Source: Colias croceus
Lineage: Eukaryota > Arthropoda > Insecta > Lepidoptera > Pieridae
Assembly (NCBI RefSeq): GCF_905220415.1
Contig: NC_059551.1
Coordinates: 7,884,001-7,948,000 of the forward strand
DNA: 64,000 nucleotides
Reading direction: 5' to 3'
In this document: positions 1 through 12,000 of the stretch, piece after piece
How the letters are laid out: the number at the start of each line of letters is the position of its first letter
Numbering within the stretch: position 1 is the first letter of the stretch
Notes under the pieces: generated by a model
What the model was told of the DNA's origin: nothing
The model's input: the letters and a program-made list of their open reading frames with translations, nothing else
Database searches by the model: none
Made by a program: the position numbers and the translations under genes

Positions 1-43
1 GCAGTGGGAACGTATATGGGCTGATGATGATGATGATGATGAT
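1..43 (+). mobile_element. 3' end of a tRNA-derived lepidopteran SINE
   Basis: The window opens with 'gcagtgggaacgtatatggg' followed by ctgatgatgatgatgatgatgat. The same terminal block, ending in TGA repeats, closes the complete SINE at 38136-38457, so this is the 3' tail of another copy whose body lies outside the window. Confidence 0.75.
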
Positions 44-1903
44 TTTGTCATTAAGTACCTAGGTAGGTGACAGGTGTTTACATACAGACATCTAAATGTA
101 AAAGTTTTATATCAAAGGCATTAAAACAAAAACAATGTAGCAAAATCTGTATAGTAACAAAGGCAGCTTAATTGTAGGTACTATAGTTTTATCTTCACAT
201 TGGTAAACCTTTATCGTAATTTATCGGCAGATTAAAAATATTATGTAATAAGTTTGTAAGGGCTTAGCGTACCTAAAGCATCTATAACTAGCAACACGTT
301 ACACGATTAGTTTATAATTAGATCCTTATAGATGACGTAGCATCATGACAAAGGGAAAGGAACTTATCTTACACGCTGAATATAGACCTTGGCCGGGATT
401 TAGGTCAAACGCGCGGACAAAGCTTTTAATGCTGTAAGCACACGACGATAACATTATGTTTTGCTTCCCGGTATTAGTTGAATGCGTTAAGTATTCATAT
501 ATTTAGTTTTACTGGCACAGTTATCCTGGGCTTATGTATTTCGATAATAAATGTAACATGAATCTATGATGAAGCAACAGGGTAAATACTAAATATTGCA
601 AGCAGTAATATATAACAGCACAATAAATTGCAGATGCTGAATAAATTTATTCTGCATTATAGATCTATTCATTTGTGCACCCACTTTTGGAAATTCATTT
701 TATCAGTAAGTATCGGTTCTTATCTTAGTTCTTATATGTTAAGGCGCCACTATGCAGCGATTGTGATTTGTGATGAAACAGCTTTTAAAAAGCTAAAAAA
801 CTACTATGTAAATACACACGCTCCTTAAATGTACAAAAGAATCTAAGGTTGAACGTTCCTGGAACTAAAGCCACAATAAGAATGCAGTACCGTAAGATAC
901 AAGATCAGGAAAATATCAAGTGTTTTGTTATGTAGCATTATATCAACAAAAATAACTATGTATATTAACCCACAATACTTTAATTATTATGATGTTAATT
1001 AGCGTGAGCATGGTAGAGCGGCGGTTAAACAATAATCGCTTCCTGACTCATGTATCAAAGCTTGTTTGTTTTAATGTTTCAACCGATTTAGATTAAATTC
1101 AGAAGTTACAATTAGATGTACAATATAGAGTTGTCTTCTTTCAGGATAGGAATTAAATGTGTGATCATAGAGTTACGTAGCGACTATTTAGTAATCTGTG
1201 GTAGAGGTTTCGGCAACTATTTCGATTTTTTCCATTTGGACGAAGAAAAAAGAAAATAAATGGTCATTTTATATTTATTTTAATGAATATGGTAATCGTA
1301 GGTTAAGAATATTATAATAATTATGCTCGTGCTCGTATACTTCAGAAATATAATATGAATACCTGATGCCTCAGTGGCCGCCGTTAGAAATTTCAGCTCT
1401 ACCCTCAATATAGGAGCGACGCGACGGCGAGCGACGCATTTTGTGACCGAGATGTTGGACCTTTCACACAAAAACAACTGAGCTGATTTTGATAAAATCT
1501 AGTACATATAATATTATGTTAGAAACATTACTATAGTCTATAATTTTATTTCAATCAGTTTAATTTGAAATTGAACTTCTCCACGCGCGAGCCAAGCCGC
1601 GGGCACAGCTTGTCTTTTATCTTTAGGTAAGTATGCTAAATACGATAACATAAATATCTGAAATATTATATTTTAAAATCACTTTCTGTTCATTTAAATG
1701 TTTACTTCCTTCGGAAATATAAATGTACAAAAGTCAAACCTAAACTTGTGTAGGTAGGTACTGTTTCTCAATCGCTTTCAAACTTCTTACCAACAAAATC
1801 TTGACAAAAAGCTACAAACAAGCACATTGTAAGTGCATTATTTATCGTCAATTTGTCGAACACGATGTAATCATGTATGCGAGACGAGTTAGCAATATGT
1901 CAG
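44..1903. other. AT-rich non-coding stretch
   Basis: I see only short chance ORFs with no recognisable domain and no exon-like splice pairs. A small GC-richer patch lies near 1400-1450. Confidence 0.5.
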
Positions 1904-2098
1904 TACCTTGCCCCGGCCGCGGCAGGCGAGAAATACATCAAGTGCACAGGAGCTGGGGCAATAAACTTTATTGGAACACCGCAGGATATTTACAATATAA
2001 CCACATTAAAGGACACCAATTGCCCGTACACTTCTTATAGTTGCTTTAAGGGGATTATGAGGAACGTTCATAATAATTGTATATTTAATGAGCATTAA
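1904..2098 (+). CDS. unrecognised exon-like segment, cysteine-containing C-terminus
   Basis: A possible acceptor (tatgtcag at 1896-1903) opens a 64-codon frame ending at TAA 2096-2098. The peptide includes GEKYIKCTGAGAINF, DIYNITTLKDTNCP and SCFKGIMRNVHNNCIF. Its composition (Cys, Gly, Asn, Ile) and phrasing look more like real protein than the surrounding chance ORFs, and the Cys spacing loosely recalls SUEL-type lectin or other secreted cysteine-bonded domains, but I do not recognise the family. No partner exon was found on either side, so it may be the last exon of a gene starting outside the window or a decayed fragment. Confidence 0.3.
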   Translation, partial: YLAPAAAGEKYIKCTGAGAINFIGTPQDIYNITTLKDTNCPYTSYSCFKGIMRNVHNNCIFNEH

Positions 2099-3847
2099 GA
2101 AGCGAGAAGTGGTCATTTACATATCTATTTATATTGCGATTTGCGCATGGAGGTTAATTACAATATTCTTAACTAAGTAAGTAAGTAGGTACTTATAAAA
2201 TGTAGTGTTTACTTACTTTAATTAAAACTTTTGATCAGGATTTTAACACCTACATGACTGTGAAAATCAAAATTTGATTGAAAGTAGAGCTTTAAGCTCT
2301 ATATTAACTTTAACTGAAAAAACTTCTTCCTTGACGAATTAAGTAACTAAGTATCAGAATACATATTCTATTTTGAAATTTTGTAGATAATAGGTACCTA
2401 TAAACAATAGCTACCTCTGCATCTGATAACCTTAGCGTATTTTTAATCGCTTTCTCTAAATAAAATTTAGTTTATTTATCTATCACCTTCAAGATAATTT
2501 TTTTATTTATACATAATCTAAATTATAGACGATAGATGTTATACTACTGAGTATTGAATTTAAAAATGCCGTTGATCTAAAAATATGATGGTAAAATTTT
2601 GTTTTTCCAGAGCTTTTGAATGCAAATTGCAAATTATGAAGCTTATTAACACATTTTACTTTAATTAATTCACGTGATTATTTTAATTAATTACAAATAA
2701 CTTTAGCGGGACAAGTTGTGTTTATAGTTTATAGTTGTAGGTATATTTCCTTGATTTAAGTGACATAGGTATTTATGTGTTGTGTTTTATATGGTAAAAT
2801 ATTACTTAATTATATTAAAATAATAATTACATCCATTTTGTTTCCTTGTAGCATTACAATAGATATTATATTGTATACGGTCTACTTAGCGAAACTTTTC
2901 ATGACTGGAAAATAATTTTCGCTTGATCAGAAAGTAGTTAGTTAGGTAGGTTTAATTTTATTATAAAAAATAACACTTAAATAAGCTTAATTTAGATCCA
3001 CTAAAAATGTATGTATGGATCTTATTTTAATATCTTTTTTACTGACCGATTTTTTCCCGTCTAAATATCGCATTTTCTTAGGTCATTCAAAATAAATAAT
3101 AAAAGTCAACCCATTTGATAGTCGATACAGAAATATCAGACTTTTGAAATACAGTCATGCAAAAATGGAACTTAGATGCAGTTGCGTAAATTTTGAGGGA
3201 TCCATAACAAACTGCTTAAATTTATTTAAGCCCGGAAAAATAATCTCATCCCTATCCCAAAGCGTTCATTATAATTGATGAGCTCTCACCATGCCAAACG
3301 CAGCCATGTCGCCTGTTTTATTCTAATCTCGACTAACGAACACTTTTTACTTTGTTTGAGATCGCGGCGTTTGATCTAAATAAAGCTCGTAGTACTGCGC
3401 TCACGCGCAGTCGATCGCGAACTGAGGACTGAGGTGATCGATGAACTTTGTGGTTGTGGACTGGGCAGGCGCAGGAGGTGCGCCGGCGCCGCTGCGAGCA
3501 GGGTGAACGAATGCGTGCATTATTACGCCCCACTGACGTGATCCATCGACATTCCAAAGGGTTAAATGGGATCTTATTTTGGAGATTAATAAATAGACCG
3601 TTAAGTGGAGCTACCGCGATGGTTGAGGTTTATTAAACTCATTGATATAGATGCACTTTAGTTGATAGGAGTAATGTATTTTTATTGGTTTTATGTCCGT
3701 TCGGTAACTTTTTAATAGATGCGGATCTATGCTCTACATCTAATAGAGGGGTTATGCTGTGAAGTCAGTATTTGTGTTTTAGTAAATACATTCAATAAAC
3801 TTCCCCGAAAAGCTCTTAAGAGATTCTGTAGGTTGTAGCATCACGAC
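2099..3847. other. non-coding stretch with a GC-rich patch
   Basis: Mostly AT-rich. About 3360-3540 is clearly richer in G+C and CpG (gcgcaggaggtgcgccggcg and similar) and contains several 'gatcg' motifs. It could be a promoter or 5' exon of an unseen gene, but no start codon with a supported reading frame follows. Nothing else is recognised. Confidence 0.35.
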
Positions 3848-4446
3848 CAGGGCCGTCTTAGACTATGCCGGGGCCCTTGGGCACACAAGAATTGGGGGCC
3901 CTTTGAAATATAAAGAAATCAAACTAGGTACGCAAATTTTTTCCCACAATTATATATGTTTTTGCCCTAAATTGAAACTTAAAGAAGTAATAAGAAAACT
4001 TAAAGAAAATTTCTATGTAAAATTTTTGCTCCATTTTTTTATACATTTTACAAAAAAGTTACTTCTGACCAATCTTGTATTATAATATGGTCTTTTGAGG
4101 AAACTTTTTTCCTTATTTTTTTTTATATAATTCATTTGAAACGCTGCTGCTGTAATGGCGCTCCAAAGTTGACTTTAATTAAATTTAATTAAGAAATATT
4201 TTAAGAATTACTTTTTCAAATTACCTTTCTCTTTGAATTTATATTTTAGGTTTTATGGCACTCAAATGCTTTATAAATAAAATATAAATTCAACAAAAAA
4301 GGTCGTGTTCCATCGTTACAATATTGTATTCACTGAAAAGTGCTTCATATTGGTTGAGATGGTTGTTAAATCATCTCAATAGATGGCGTGCGGTGTGTCC
4401 CTTAAGACACATAAAACTGAAGGAATAGAATAAATTCGATTGCTCC

Positions 4447-4530
4447 GGCGGGTCACGAGTGGCTGAGTTGGTCAAGCATCCGCCCCGGAATGGCGCGAAG
4501 GATGCGGGTTCGAGTCGGTTCGGTTCTTTA
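4447..4530 (+). mobile_element. tRNA-like SINE head fragment
   Basis: The segment carries A-box-like TGGCTGAGTTGG and B-box-like GGTTCGAGTCGG at tRNA spacing. The ends do not pair as an acceptor stem, so it is read as the promoter region of a tRNA-derived SINE nested in the hAT element rather than as a functional tRNA gene. Confidence 0.5.
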
Positions 4531-4887
4531 TAAATTTATACCTTTCTCTTTTTCAAATTTATCTTTTTAATTTGCATCTGGATTTTTTCTTTCGTAGCCG
4601 TTTCATATTGATCAAAATTATTGCGTGCGTTATTAACATAATTTTTTCAAAGCCTAGGCAAATGGCAAAAGTCAAAACGCTTGTCATCTATTCGTATAGA
4701 AATGGTCCGGTGTGAACAGAGTTCACTAAATTCTAGGACCTTTAAAACTACAAAATTTCATATCCAGCAGAAAATTAGTAAAATTGTTCAAAGGAATAAG
4801 GATTACTAAAAATAAAATTCAAAATTAACTGTCATTCCGGTACGTGAATTAAAAAACATATTCCAGGTTATAAATAAATAAAAAAAT

Positions 4888-5145
4888 AGGTGATTTCGCG
4901 ATTTATACTGAAACGATAAGTTTTATCATAAAATCATTTAGGTGTGAAGTGATTTAAGAAACGTGTGCATATTATAAGGATGGAATGAGTTTATAAATCG
5001 TTATATCTTAGAAAATGGTAGGAAGCTACATCTTAGAAAAATAATGTATTGATTCTTTTGTATAGATAATTTTATGATCTACAATTTGGGTATAAGTGGT
5101 TATATGATAAAACTTACCGTTTCGGTAAAAATCACGAAAAACCTA
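4888..5145. repeat. inverted-repeat hairpin inside the hAT element
   Basis: Left arm 'ataggtgatttcgcgattta' with 'acgataagttttatcataaa' pairs with the right arm tatgataaaacttaccgtttcgg...aacctat around 5104-5145. The arm sequence resembles the hairpin in the second hAT element (27803-28348): both carry the tttcgcgattt...acggtaagtttta string. Confidence 0.55.
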
Positions 5146-5323
5146 TATCTGTTGACTTTTAGGAAAAAATTTTTTCGTAGTAACAGAAGGTCGGGAAATT
5201 TTAATATATTTTTGAAGTGAAACTTCTTTAGGCGCGTTGAGAGTAAAATTTCAAGGTTGCATCATAACAATACCGTAACGTCATGGAGTAATTCAACGAT
5301 TTTGGTATCTTATAATCTTGCCA

Positions 5324-5445
5324 AAGAAGTGGGCTATTTAGCACCGAAATAATTTTTCAAATCGGACCAGTAGTTCCCGAGATTAGCGCGTTCAAACAAA
5401 AAAACAAACTCTTCAGCTTTATTATATTAAGTATAGATTGTGTTT
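5324..5445 (+). mobile_element. RTE-like non-LTR tail fragment
   Basis: The segment gggctatttagcaccgaaat ... cggaccagtagttcccgaga ... ending ttatattaagtatagatt is repeated nearly word for word at about 16440-16555. Endings of the form 'ttataatattagtatagat' are the usual 3' terminus of lepidopteran RTE-type and related non-LTR fragments. Confidence 0.5.
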
Positions 5446-6018
5446 TTAATAATTTCACCAAATTTCGGCTGGATGGGAATTTTGGTCGTGGTCGTCGTCG
5501 TCCTTGGTAGTGTGACCGAAACATTAGCAAAACGTCATAAGCTTATATCAATTAGTATCAATAGTGGATTCTATTCTCTAGCGTTTCTGCCACTTGTCTA
5601 GAGGCCCAGAGATTAAAGTTTTGTCACAACGCCCTTGTATGCTATTCTGTAAACTTAGACTTGTTAGTAATTTTCATCAATCTCAAAATGATTCAAGTAA
5701 AAATATATTATATTACGTTAATAAGTAAATAAATAATTCGAGTAAATGTCTGATAAGTTAATTATAATGGTGTTCGAATCACTCGAATTATTCCAGGAAA
5801 TAACCTTGTAATAACATAGATGTTTTGATTCGAATAAATCTGAAAATGATCTGACGTTCTGGCATTAAAAAGCTGTATTGCTTTTTAATAAAATATTTTG
5901 AGATTTATATGAGAAAAATTGTCAGTCCTACATCTCCTCCAGGGGGGCCCCCTGACTATGGGGGGCCCTGGGCACTGGCCCCCTGTGCCCCTATGGTAAA
6001 GACGGCACTGATCACGAC

Positions 6019-8354
6019 ATAGAAGAGAAAGCTGCGATTCGATTTTTGAGTGTATGTATGTGTAGGTACCTATTCATAAAAATTTGTGTCCATAATAGTG
6101 AGGTATTATTTAATTGGTATAAAGCCTAGTCTTGCCTATAGTTTACTTTTTCAGTCGAGAGATATCGGTGTGGTGCGGTTAGGTGGGCATATAATCAACA
6201 ACTTGTAAAGTGAACAAGAAAAATATAACTTTTAGCAACAGAACATGTATTTACACTTTAAATTTGACACACTTCCTTTGTACTGTGTTTGCTAAATTGG
6301 CGAAGGAAAAAATTCAACCAAGCCAACGACCGACATAGCACACAAAACTTTAAAAGTCATGTCTATTTAGCATAGGATCATAAAGTAAATATGCTTATTT
6401 CGATAAAAACGGCGAAAGGACGTTGATCTTAATATTTCGGTTAAGTTAACATTAGATAGTGGGCGCTATCTTTGGTGACGCATCTCGTGGCGTCTGCCTT
6501 TGGCTTGGAGTGTCACCATTCATCGTCATTCACAGTTAAAACCTTTAAAAAAAACACAGCAGCCCAGTTGCATTTAGGTAGCAAAATTTTCAGTATCGAT
6601 AGACTTCGTTGCTTTTCATGTCTTTTAAACTAAATACAATTTTATAAATTATCTAGTTTAACCACTATCTTTCGGCGGCGATCAAATTTGAAATTGAGAC
6701 CACTACGTTACACTAAAAAATACTTAGAAAGAAGTCTAAACATTATGACTTTTTTCTCCTCTTAAATCCGAGTTAAATCTGATATGGCGCATGTTTGTAA
6801 TAAAACCACTTTCTTCCGATACTTTGATATAAGTTGTGCTTAAAAATATCTCCCTCATAAGATCAAAGAGCATTAGATTTAGTAGCAACTTGAAATTAAA
6901 CAAGCGTTGAGCGTTTAGAGATTCATAATAGGGCGCCGCGGCCGGTTTCACTGCTTCCTGATATGTTATGTTTAGCTTATCTATCGGTTAAAATGACAAA
7001 TGATATAATACCTATGCATCAGAAAAAATTAATTATCAGCGAGTTGTGAAAACGACCCTATATCGTCGGTACATTTTTTGAATACTTCAATCTTTCAATC
7101 GAGTTTCAGCCATAGCGGAAAATCTTGACGGAGTCTAGCCAACTGCACAGGAAAAATTGGTATTTAAATTTATAAAGTAGGTAGGTGGCAATAGATACTA
7201 GGCAATAGGCACACATCAGCAGTCTAGGGATATTTTGTATTGTATCAGATATTTGTGTATAAAATCGAATTCATGAATTCTAGTCAAATCACACAAATAA
7301 TAATCTACGAAGTTCTGTAGGTACTTGTTCATTCTGACACTATAAGGCACGTTTATAAATAATAAACAAGACCATGATAAAAGTTTTAATAAATCAACTC
7401 TTAGATAACCGGGTCAAGTACGCACTAAATAACAATTATATTAATCAATTTATTTGTATATATTCATAATTAATTATAGGTATGTAAGTATAATAATAAC
7501 TACGTAGTAAATACGAATAATAATCAATTTTTATTCAGTAATCCTTCCTAAATATGTTCCTATTTCTTACACAACAATTTTTGTGTTTATGCGTGTTATG
7601 TAAAAATTAAAAATGTAGGTAATCAAGAAAATATTAAGTGAAATTTGTAGATACTCATTCTTACATGTTTGCAGATATTATGATTGAATCCTCCCATAAG
7701 CGCAAATTGTAGAAATTACGTTACATTCTGTGGTTTCATTATTTTACAAAACTGCAGTAATCGTGAAACGACGCTGGCTCCACCTGGTGGTAGATCAGAT
7801 GCCGGAGGGAAACTAAAAATAATAGCAATAGAAAACTAATGAAAGATTTTTTAACGAAAACCACATTTTTTTAATTTAGGTTTAATTTTTATAGACTAGC
7901 GGACTAGCGACTTCATTGAGGTTGTACTTAATCACACTGTAAATTCTATTACCCTTGTAAGTACGTATCTCTTGCTAATTTCGGTAAAGTAGCCTCTCAC
8001 ATAAAAATCAGTCCAGCCGTTTCAGATATTAAACACCTACATGTAGTAAAACAACACATTCCCATGGAATCGCGATGTTTAACTTTTATTGCACTCTGGC
8101 ATCCTCACAAACACAAAAATCGTATCACAGGATCATTGCGTTGTGACGTGAAAGGCAAACAAACAAACACACTTTCGCATTTTTTATATTAACTCAGAAA
8201 TATCAGCAATTGATTTTGGGTTAAGCCTGCTGTTTTCTCTACATATTTTGACATCAACCTTAGTTAAATGAACACCAATGAAATATGATAAAATTTTAAT
8301 ACAAAATTCACAATAACAAATATCCTTACGCACTATATAACTTTCATATTGCAT
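6019..8354. other. non-coding stretch downstream of the zinc-finger gene
   Basis: AT-rich sequence with no supported ORF. The part nearest 8354 is probably the 3' UTR of the minus-strand gene that ends there. Confidence 0.45.
8085..8090 (-). terminator. candidate polyadenylation signal of the Myb/SANT-ZAD-zinc-finger gene
   Basis: TTTATT on the plus strand reads AATAAA on the coding strand, about 265 nt past the stop codon. It is the nearest canonical hexamer I found; usage is unproven. Confidence 0.35.
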
Positions 8355-9098
8355 TTACTCTTGTCCTTTAACTTTAGATTTACGTATGTGGTGCACAATT
8401 CGTCTATGCCGACTCACACAACCAGCAGTACGGAACGTTTTGCCGCACTCCGGACAAGAAAATGGCCGCTCGTCCGTGTGCGACCGAGCGTGAACCCGCA
8501 AAATATCCGCCGAATTAAACCTCTTCCCGCACGTCTCACACTCGAATTTCCTTTCGTTCGCGTGATATTGAAAATGGCGTCGATACTGCGCCAAAATATG
8601 GAATGTCTTTCCGCACACTTCGCACGTTTTCTTCGGAGTCGGGTCGTGTACAGCTTTGTGTATGATGAGCCCGCTTTTGAACTTAAACTTCTTGTTACAT
8701 ATCTCGCAAGAGTATAGCTTTTCTGTTGCGTGCGAATCAAGATGGCTGACGAGATTGCGTGTGTTCTTGCCGCACACTTCACACACCTTCCAATAATCGT
8801 ATTTTGGATACTTTTTCTTGATTTTCATTGGTTTTTCTTTCGCCGGGTTCAGTTTCTCTTGTGCGTTCTCGTTTTCTATTGGTACATCGAATTCCATATT
8901 GTTGTGAGTGTCGTCATAATCGTCATTATTATTTTCAATATTATTTTCTAGGGAAATTTCAATTTTAACAGTCTTTTCAACTTTTCCTCGCATTTGCTTA
9001 TCTACGTCCTGACATTTCCGTCTAAAATTGTACGCTGTTTCCAATTCTTGCATACAGTGAAGGCATATACTATGTGGTAATGTATCGGTTTGATCCAC
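8355..9098 (-). CDS. terminal exon: second half of ZAD and zinc fingers
   Basis: The exon follows the acceptor ttttttatag and opens with the second ZAD cysteine pair (SICLHC), then YNFRRKC. An acidic/Asn-rich linker follows, then KKKYPKY, then five C2H2 units. Finger 1 (CEVCGKNTRNLVSHLDSH) has only nine residues between the second Cys and first His, shorter than the usual 12. Fingers 2-4 are canonical and finger 5 ends H-X4-H. Linkers such as HTDERPF resemble the TGEKP type only in part. The protein ends KSKVKGQE. Confidence 0.92.
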   Translation of the reverse strand: MDQTDTLPHSICLHCMQELETAYNFRRKCQDVDKQMRGKVEKTVKIEISLENNIENNNDDYDDTHNNMEFDVPIENENAQEKLNPAKEKPMKIKKKYPKYDYWKVCEVCGKNTRNLVSHLDSHATEKLYSCEICNKKFKFKSGLIIHKAVHDPTPKKTCEVCGKTFHILAQYRRHFQYHANERKFECETCGKRFNSADILRVHARSHTDERPFSCPECGKTFRTAGCVSRHRRIVHHIRKSKVKGQE

Positions 9099-12000
9099 CT
9101 ATAAAAAATGTAACATGTTACACATAATACAACTTTATAAATAATAGTAGATGGTATTTAAAAAAATAACGTTCAAGGTCTATGAATAAATATTTCGCAA
9201 AACATTTTTTTTATCATCATTAATAGTTCAGGATACATCGCCCATTTTTGCAAGTGACTACTATCAAGCTAATTTTCCGTTTGTAGCTTTATTTTGATGA
9301 GACGCCCAATAATTTCGTGTACAAAAGTCTCGATTGTGGTAGCTAACAGAGATAACAAGGATAAATTTTTTTGATTTGATGGTTCTCAAATATTTATTAC
9401 TAACTGAATGAATTTTTTTTTGTTCAATCTCAAGATAATTACCAAAATAATTCGAAAAAATATTTGTCCTACAAAATCTATGGTTGGTTCAAAGAGTCCC
9501 CCTTTCCAAAGTGTATCGATAACGAGGTCATCATAAATGATTACTAACAAGCTGATTTTTTTGTTTTCACTTAGTTAATGTTTATATAATTCAACAGACA
9601 TATTGTCCTACAAATTGCGTAATAAATATTTGAGACCCATCAAATCAAAAAATTTTATCCTTGTTATCTCTGTTAGCTACCACAATCGAGAGTTTCGTAC
9701 ACGAAATTATTCGGTGTCTCATCAAAATAAAGCTACAAACGGAAAATCAGCTTGATAGTAGTCACTTGCAAAAATGGGCGATGTATTCTGAACTATAACT
9801 AAAGCAAAGTTACTCGTAGGACCAAAAATGCTTATGCTCGTATTATATGCATTGCTTTTATGACAAACTAGCGGTCCGCCCCGGCTTCGCCCGTGGTACA
9901 TGTTTACGTTTTCTCTCCATAAGAACCATCCTCGTACTTCAAGGAATATTATAAAAAAAGAATTAACGAAATCGGTTAAGCCGTTCTCAAGTTAAGCGCT
10001 TACCAACACATTTTGGGATTCATTTTTATATGGTCCGGGAGCCAGAAGCAGATTTTATGACCAAGTTCCTCTCAAGCGGTAATTAGTAAAATGCATCAAA
10101 GTATAGTATTATGAAGCCTCGTGAACGTCAGCTGGAGCTCGGTTGGGGGGGTGAGCGGTTGTAGCCTCCCACGCACGTAAGAAAAAAAAGTATATTCATT
10201 CATTTCTTCTCAGCTAAAATTTTGTCAAATTGTAGCTAACCCAATATCTCAACGAAAAATAATAATCAGCTGGTTACAGCATGGTGTATTATACGTCAGC
10301 TGGTGTCTCGAATATAATGAGACATTAACAAAATCATCGAGATACGTGGAATTCCATCAACATAAGTCCCCGTAAAAGATAAGTAATAACTTTATTAATT
10401 ATATATTATACTATTATTTTTTTAATAATTATAGTTAACTAATGTTTTTAGTGGGTTATTTCATATATTTTGTTACACTTTTAGGTAGTTATGTGAATTT
10501 GATGATATGATAGTTATTTCTAAATGCAGTTTATAATATTTGTAAAAACATGTTTACCGACGTGGCTGAATGTACGTAGTACCCCGATCATGCGCACAAC
10601 TAACCACCTTATTACTGTCTATATTATGCTAGCGTGTGTTGCTTGAATTTTAAAAAATAACGATAATAATTAAAGATACGTCATTTCATCTCAGATGAAA
10701 ATTTGTGAGCTGATTGTTAATATACTGATGCGATAATTAAAAAAAATCAGCTAGCAATAATTCGAGGAAAACCTAGTCAGTTGATGCATATAAATTGGCA
10801 ATAGATGCTTCTGTCTAACTCCTATGTAATAACTTTCAAAGTATCAGCTGACGGTTTTTCCACCAAGATACAGCCAGCTGACCTATATATATATCCACAG
10901 TTACATATAAGCTATCATCAGGTAAATTTTTGTTTGAGAGGAAATCACGGAAAATAATTTTATTTTTTTCATGTTCGAGACACCAGCTGACGTATAATAC
11001 ACCATGTTGTAACCAGCTGATTATATTTTTTCGTTGAGATATTGGGTTAGCTACAATTTGACAAATTTTTAGCTGAGAGGAAATGAATGAATGTATTTTT
11101 TTTTCCTACGTGCGTGGGAGGCTACAACCGCTCACCCCCCCAACCGAGCGCCAGCTGACGTTCACGAGGCTTTATAATACTATACTCTGATGCGTCTGAC
11201 GAATTATCTCTTGAGAGGAAATAATTAACCAAATTTGCACCTGGCTCCCTAACCATACTATAAGAAGGTATTTTGATACACTTTTTGACGTATTATTAAA
11301 TTACTTTTCAAAAACAGGTTAAGCAGAAATCCAGATATTGTGAAACCGACCATCAGAACTTGAAAATTATAATTCCAATACAAAACTTTACCTCAATACC
11401 ACCAATAAGCCGTAACTTCGAAGCCAAATCCACGCCATCTTCATCGCAATGTTCAAAAAGATCCACACAACCTTCCTCATTTGAACAGGAACGACACAAG
11501 TTTACATCTAAATATTCACATTTTGGTTTTATTAATTTTTTAACATCAATTAGTTTCATATCATCTTCATAATCATCATCTGCATAATCGAAATCATTTT
11601 CTTGTTTCTCTTTAATCTTTTCATGTGTTTGCATGTAGCTGGCCATAGCGTTGTAGTACGGCCAATGTTCGTTGAGTATGCCCTTGTTGAGGAATTTTTG
11701 TTTCCACTGCAATGTGTAAAATTAAATATTTTTATGAATATATTAATAATAATCAAAAAGTGTTGCATGCGATAGTTTGTGAGGATGTGTGTGTGTGTGT
11801 GTGTTTGTTACTCTTTCACGCAAATACTACTGAACCGATTACAATGAAATTTAGCACACATATAGAGGGTAACTTGGATTAACACATAGGATAGGTTTCA
11901 TCCCGGAAATCCCACGGGAACGGGAACTATGCGGGTTTTTCTTTCAAAACGCGGGCGAAGCCGCGGGCGGAAAGCTAGTAATTTAATATTTAACAGAAAC

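Larger units (their letters stand above)
3848..6010. mobile_element. degenerate hAT-type DNA transposon with 8-bp target duplication
   Basis: Left end CAGGGCCGTCTTA and right end TAAAGACGGCACTG form imperfect terminal inverted repeats, both followed inward by GGGGCCC-rich sequence. The 8-bp direct repeat ATCACGAC sits on both sides (3840-3847 and 6011-6018). CAG..CTG ends with an 8-bp duplication are hallmarks of hAT elements. No intact transposase is visible. Inside lie an inverted-repeat hairpin (about 4888-5145), a tRNA-like SINE fragment and an RTE-like tail, so the element has collected later insertions. Confidence 0.75.

Noticed and set aside
8349..8717. plus-strand ORF of 122 codons and a minus-strand ORF in another frame (8414-8782)
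   Set aside because: Both are other-frame shadows of the zinc-finger exon, whose frame shows perfect C2H2 spacing.
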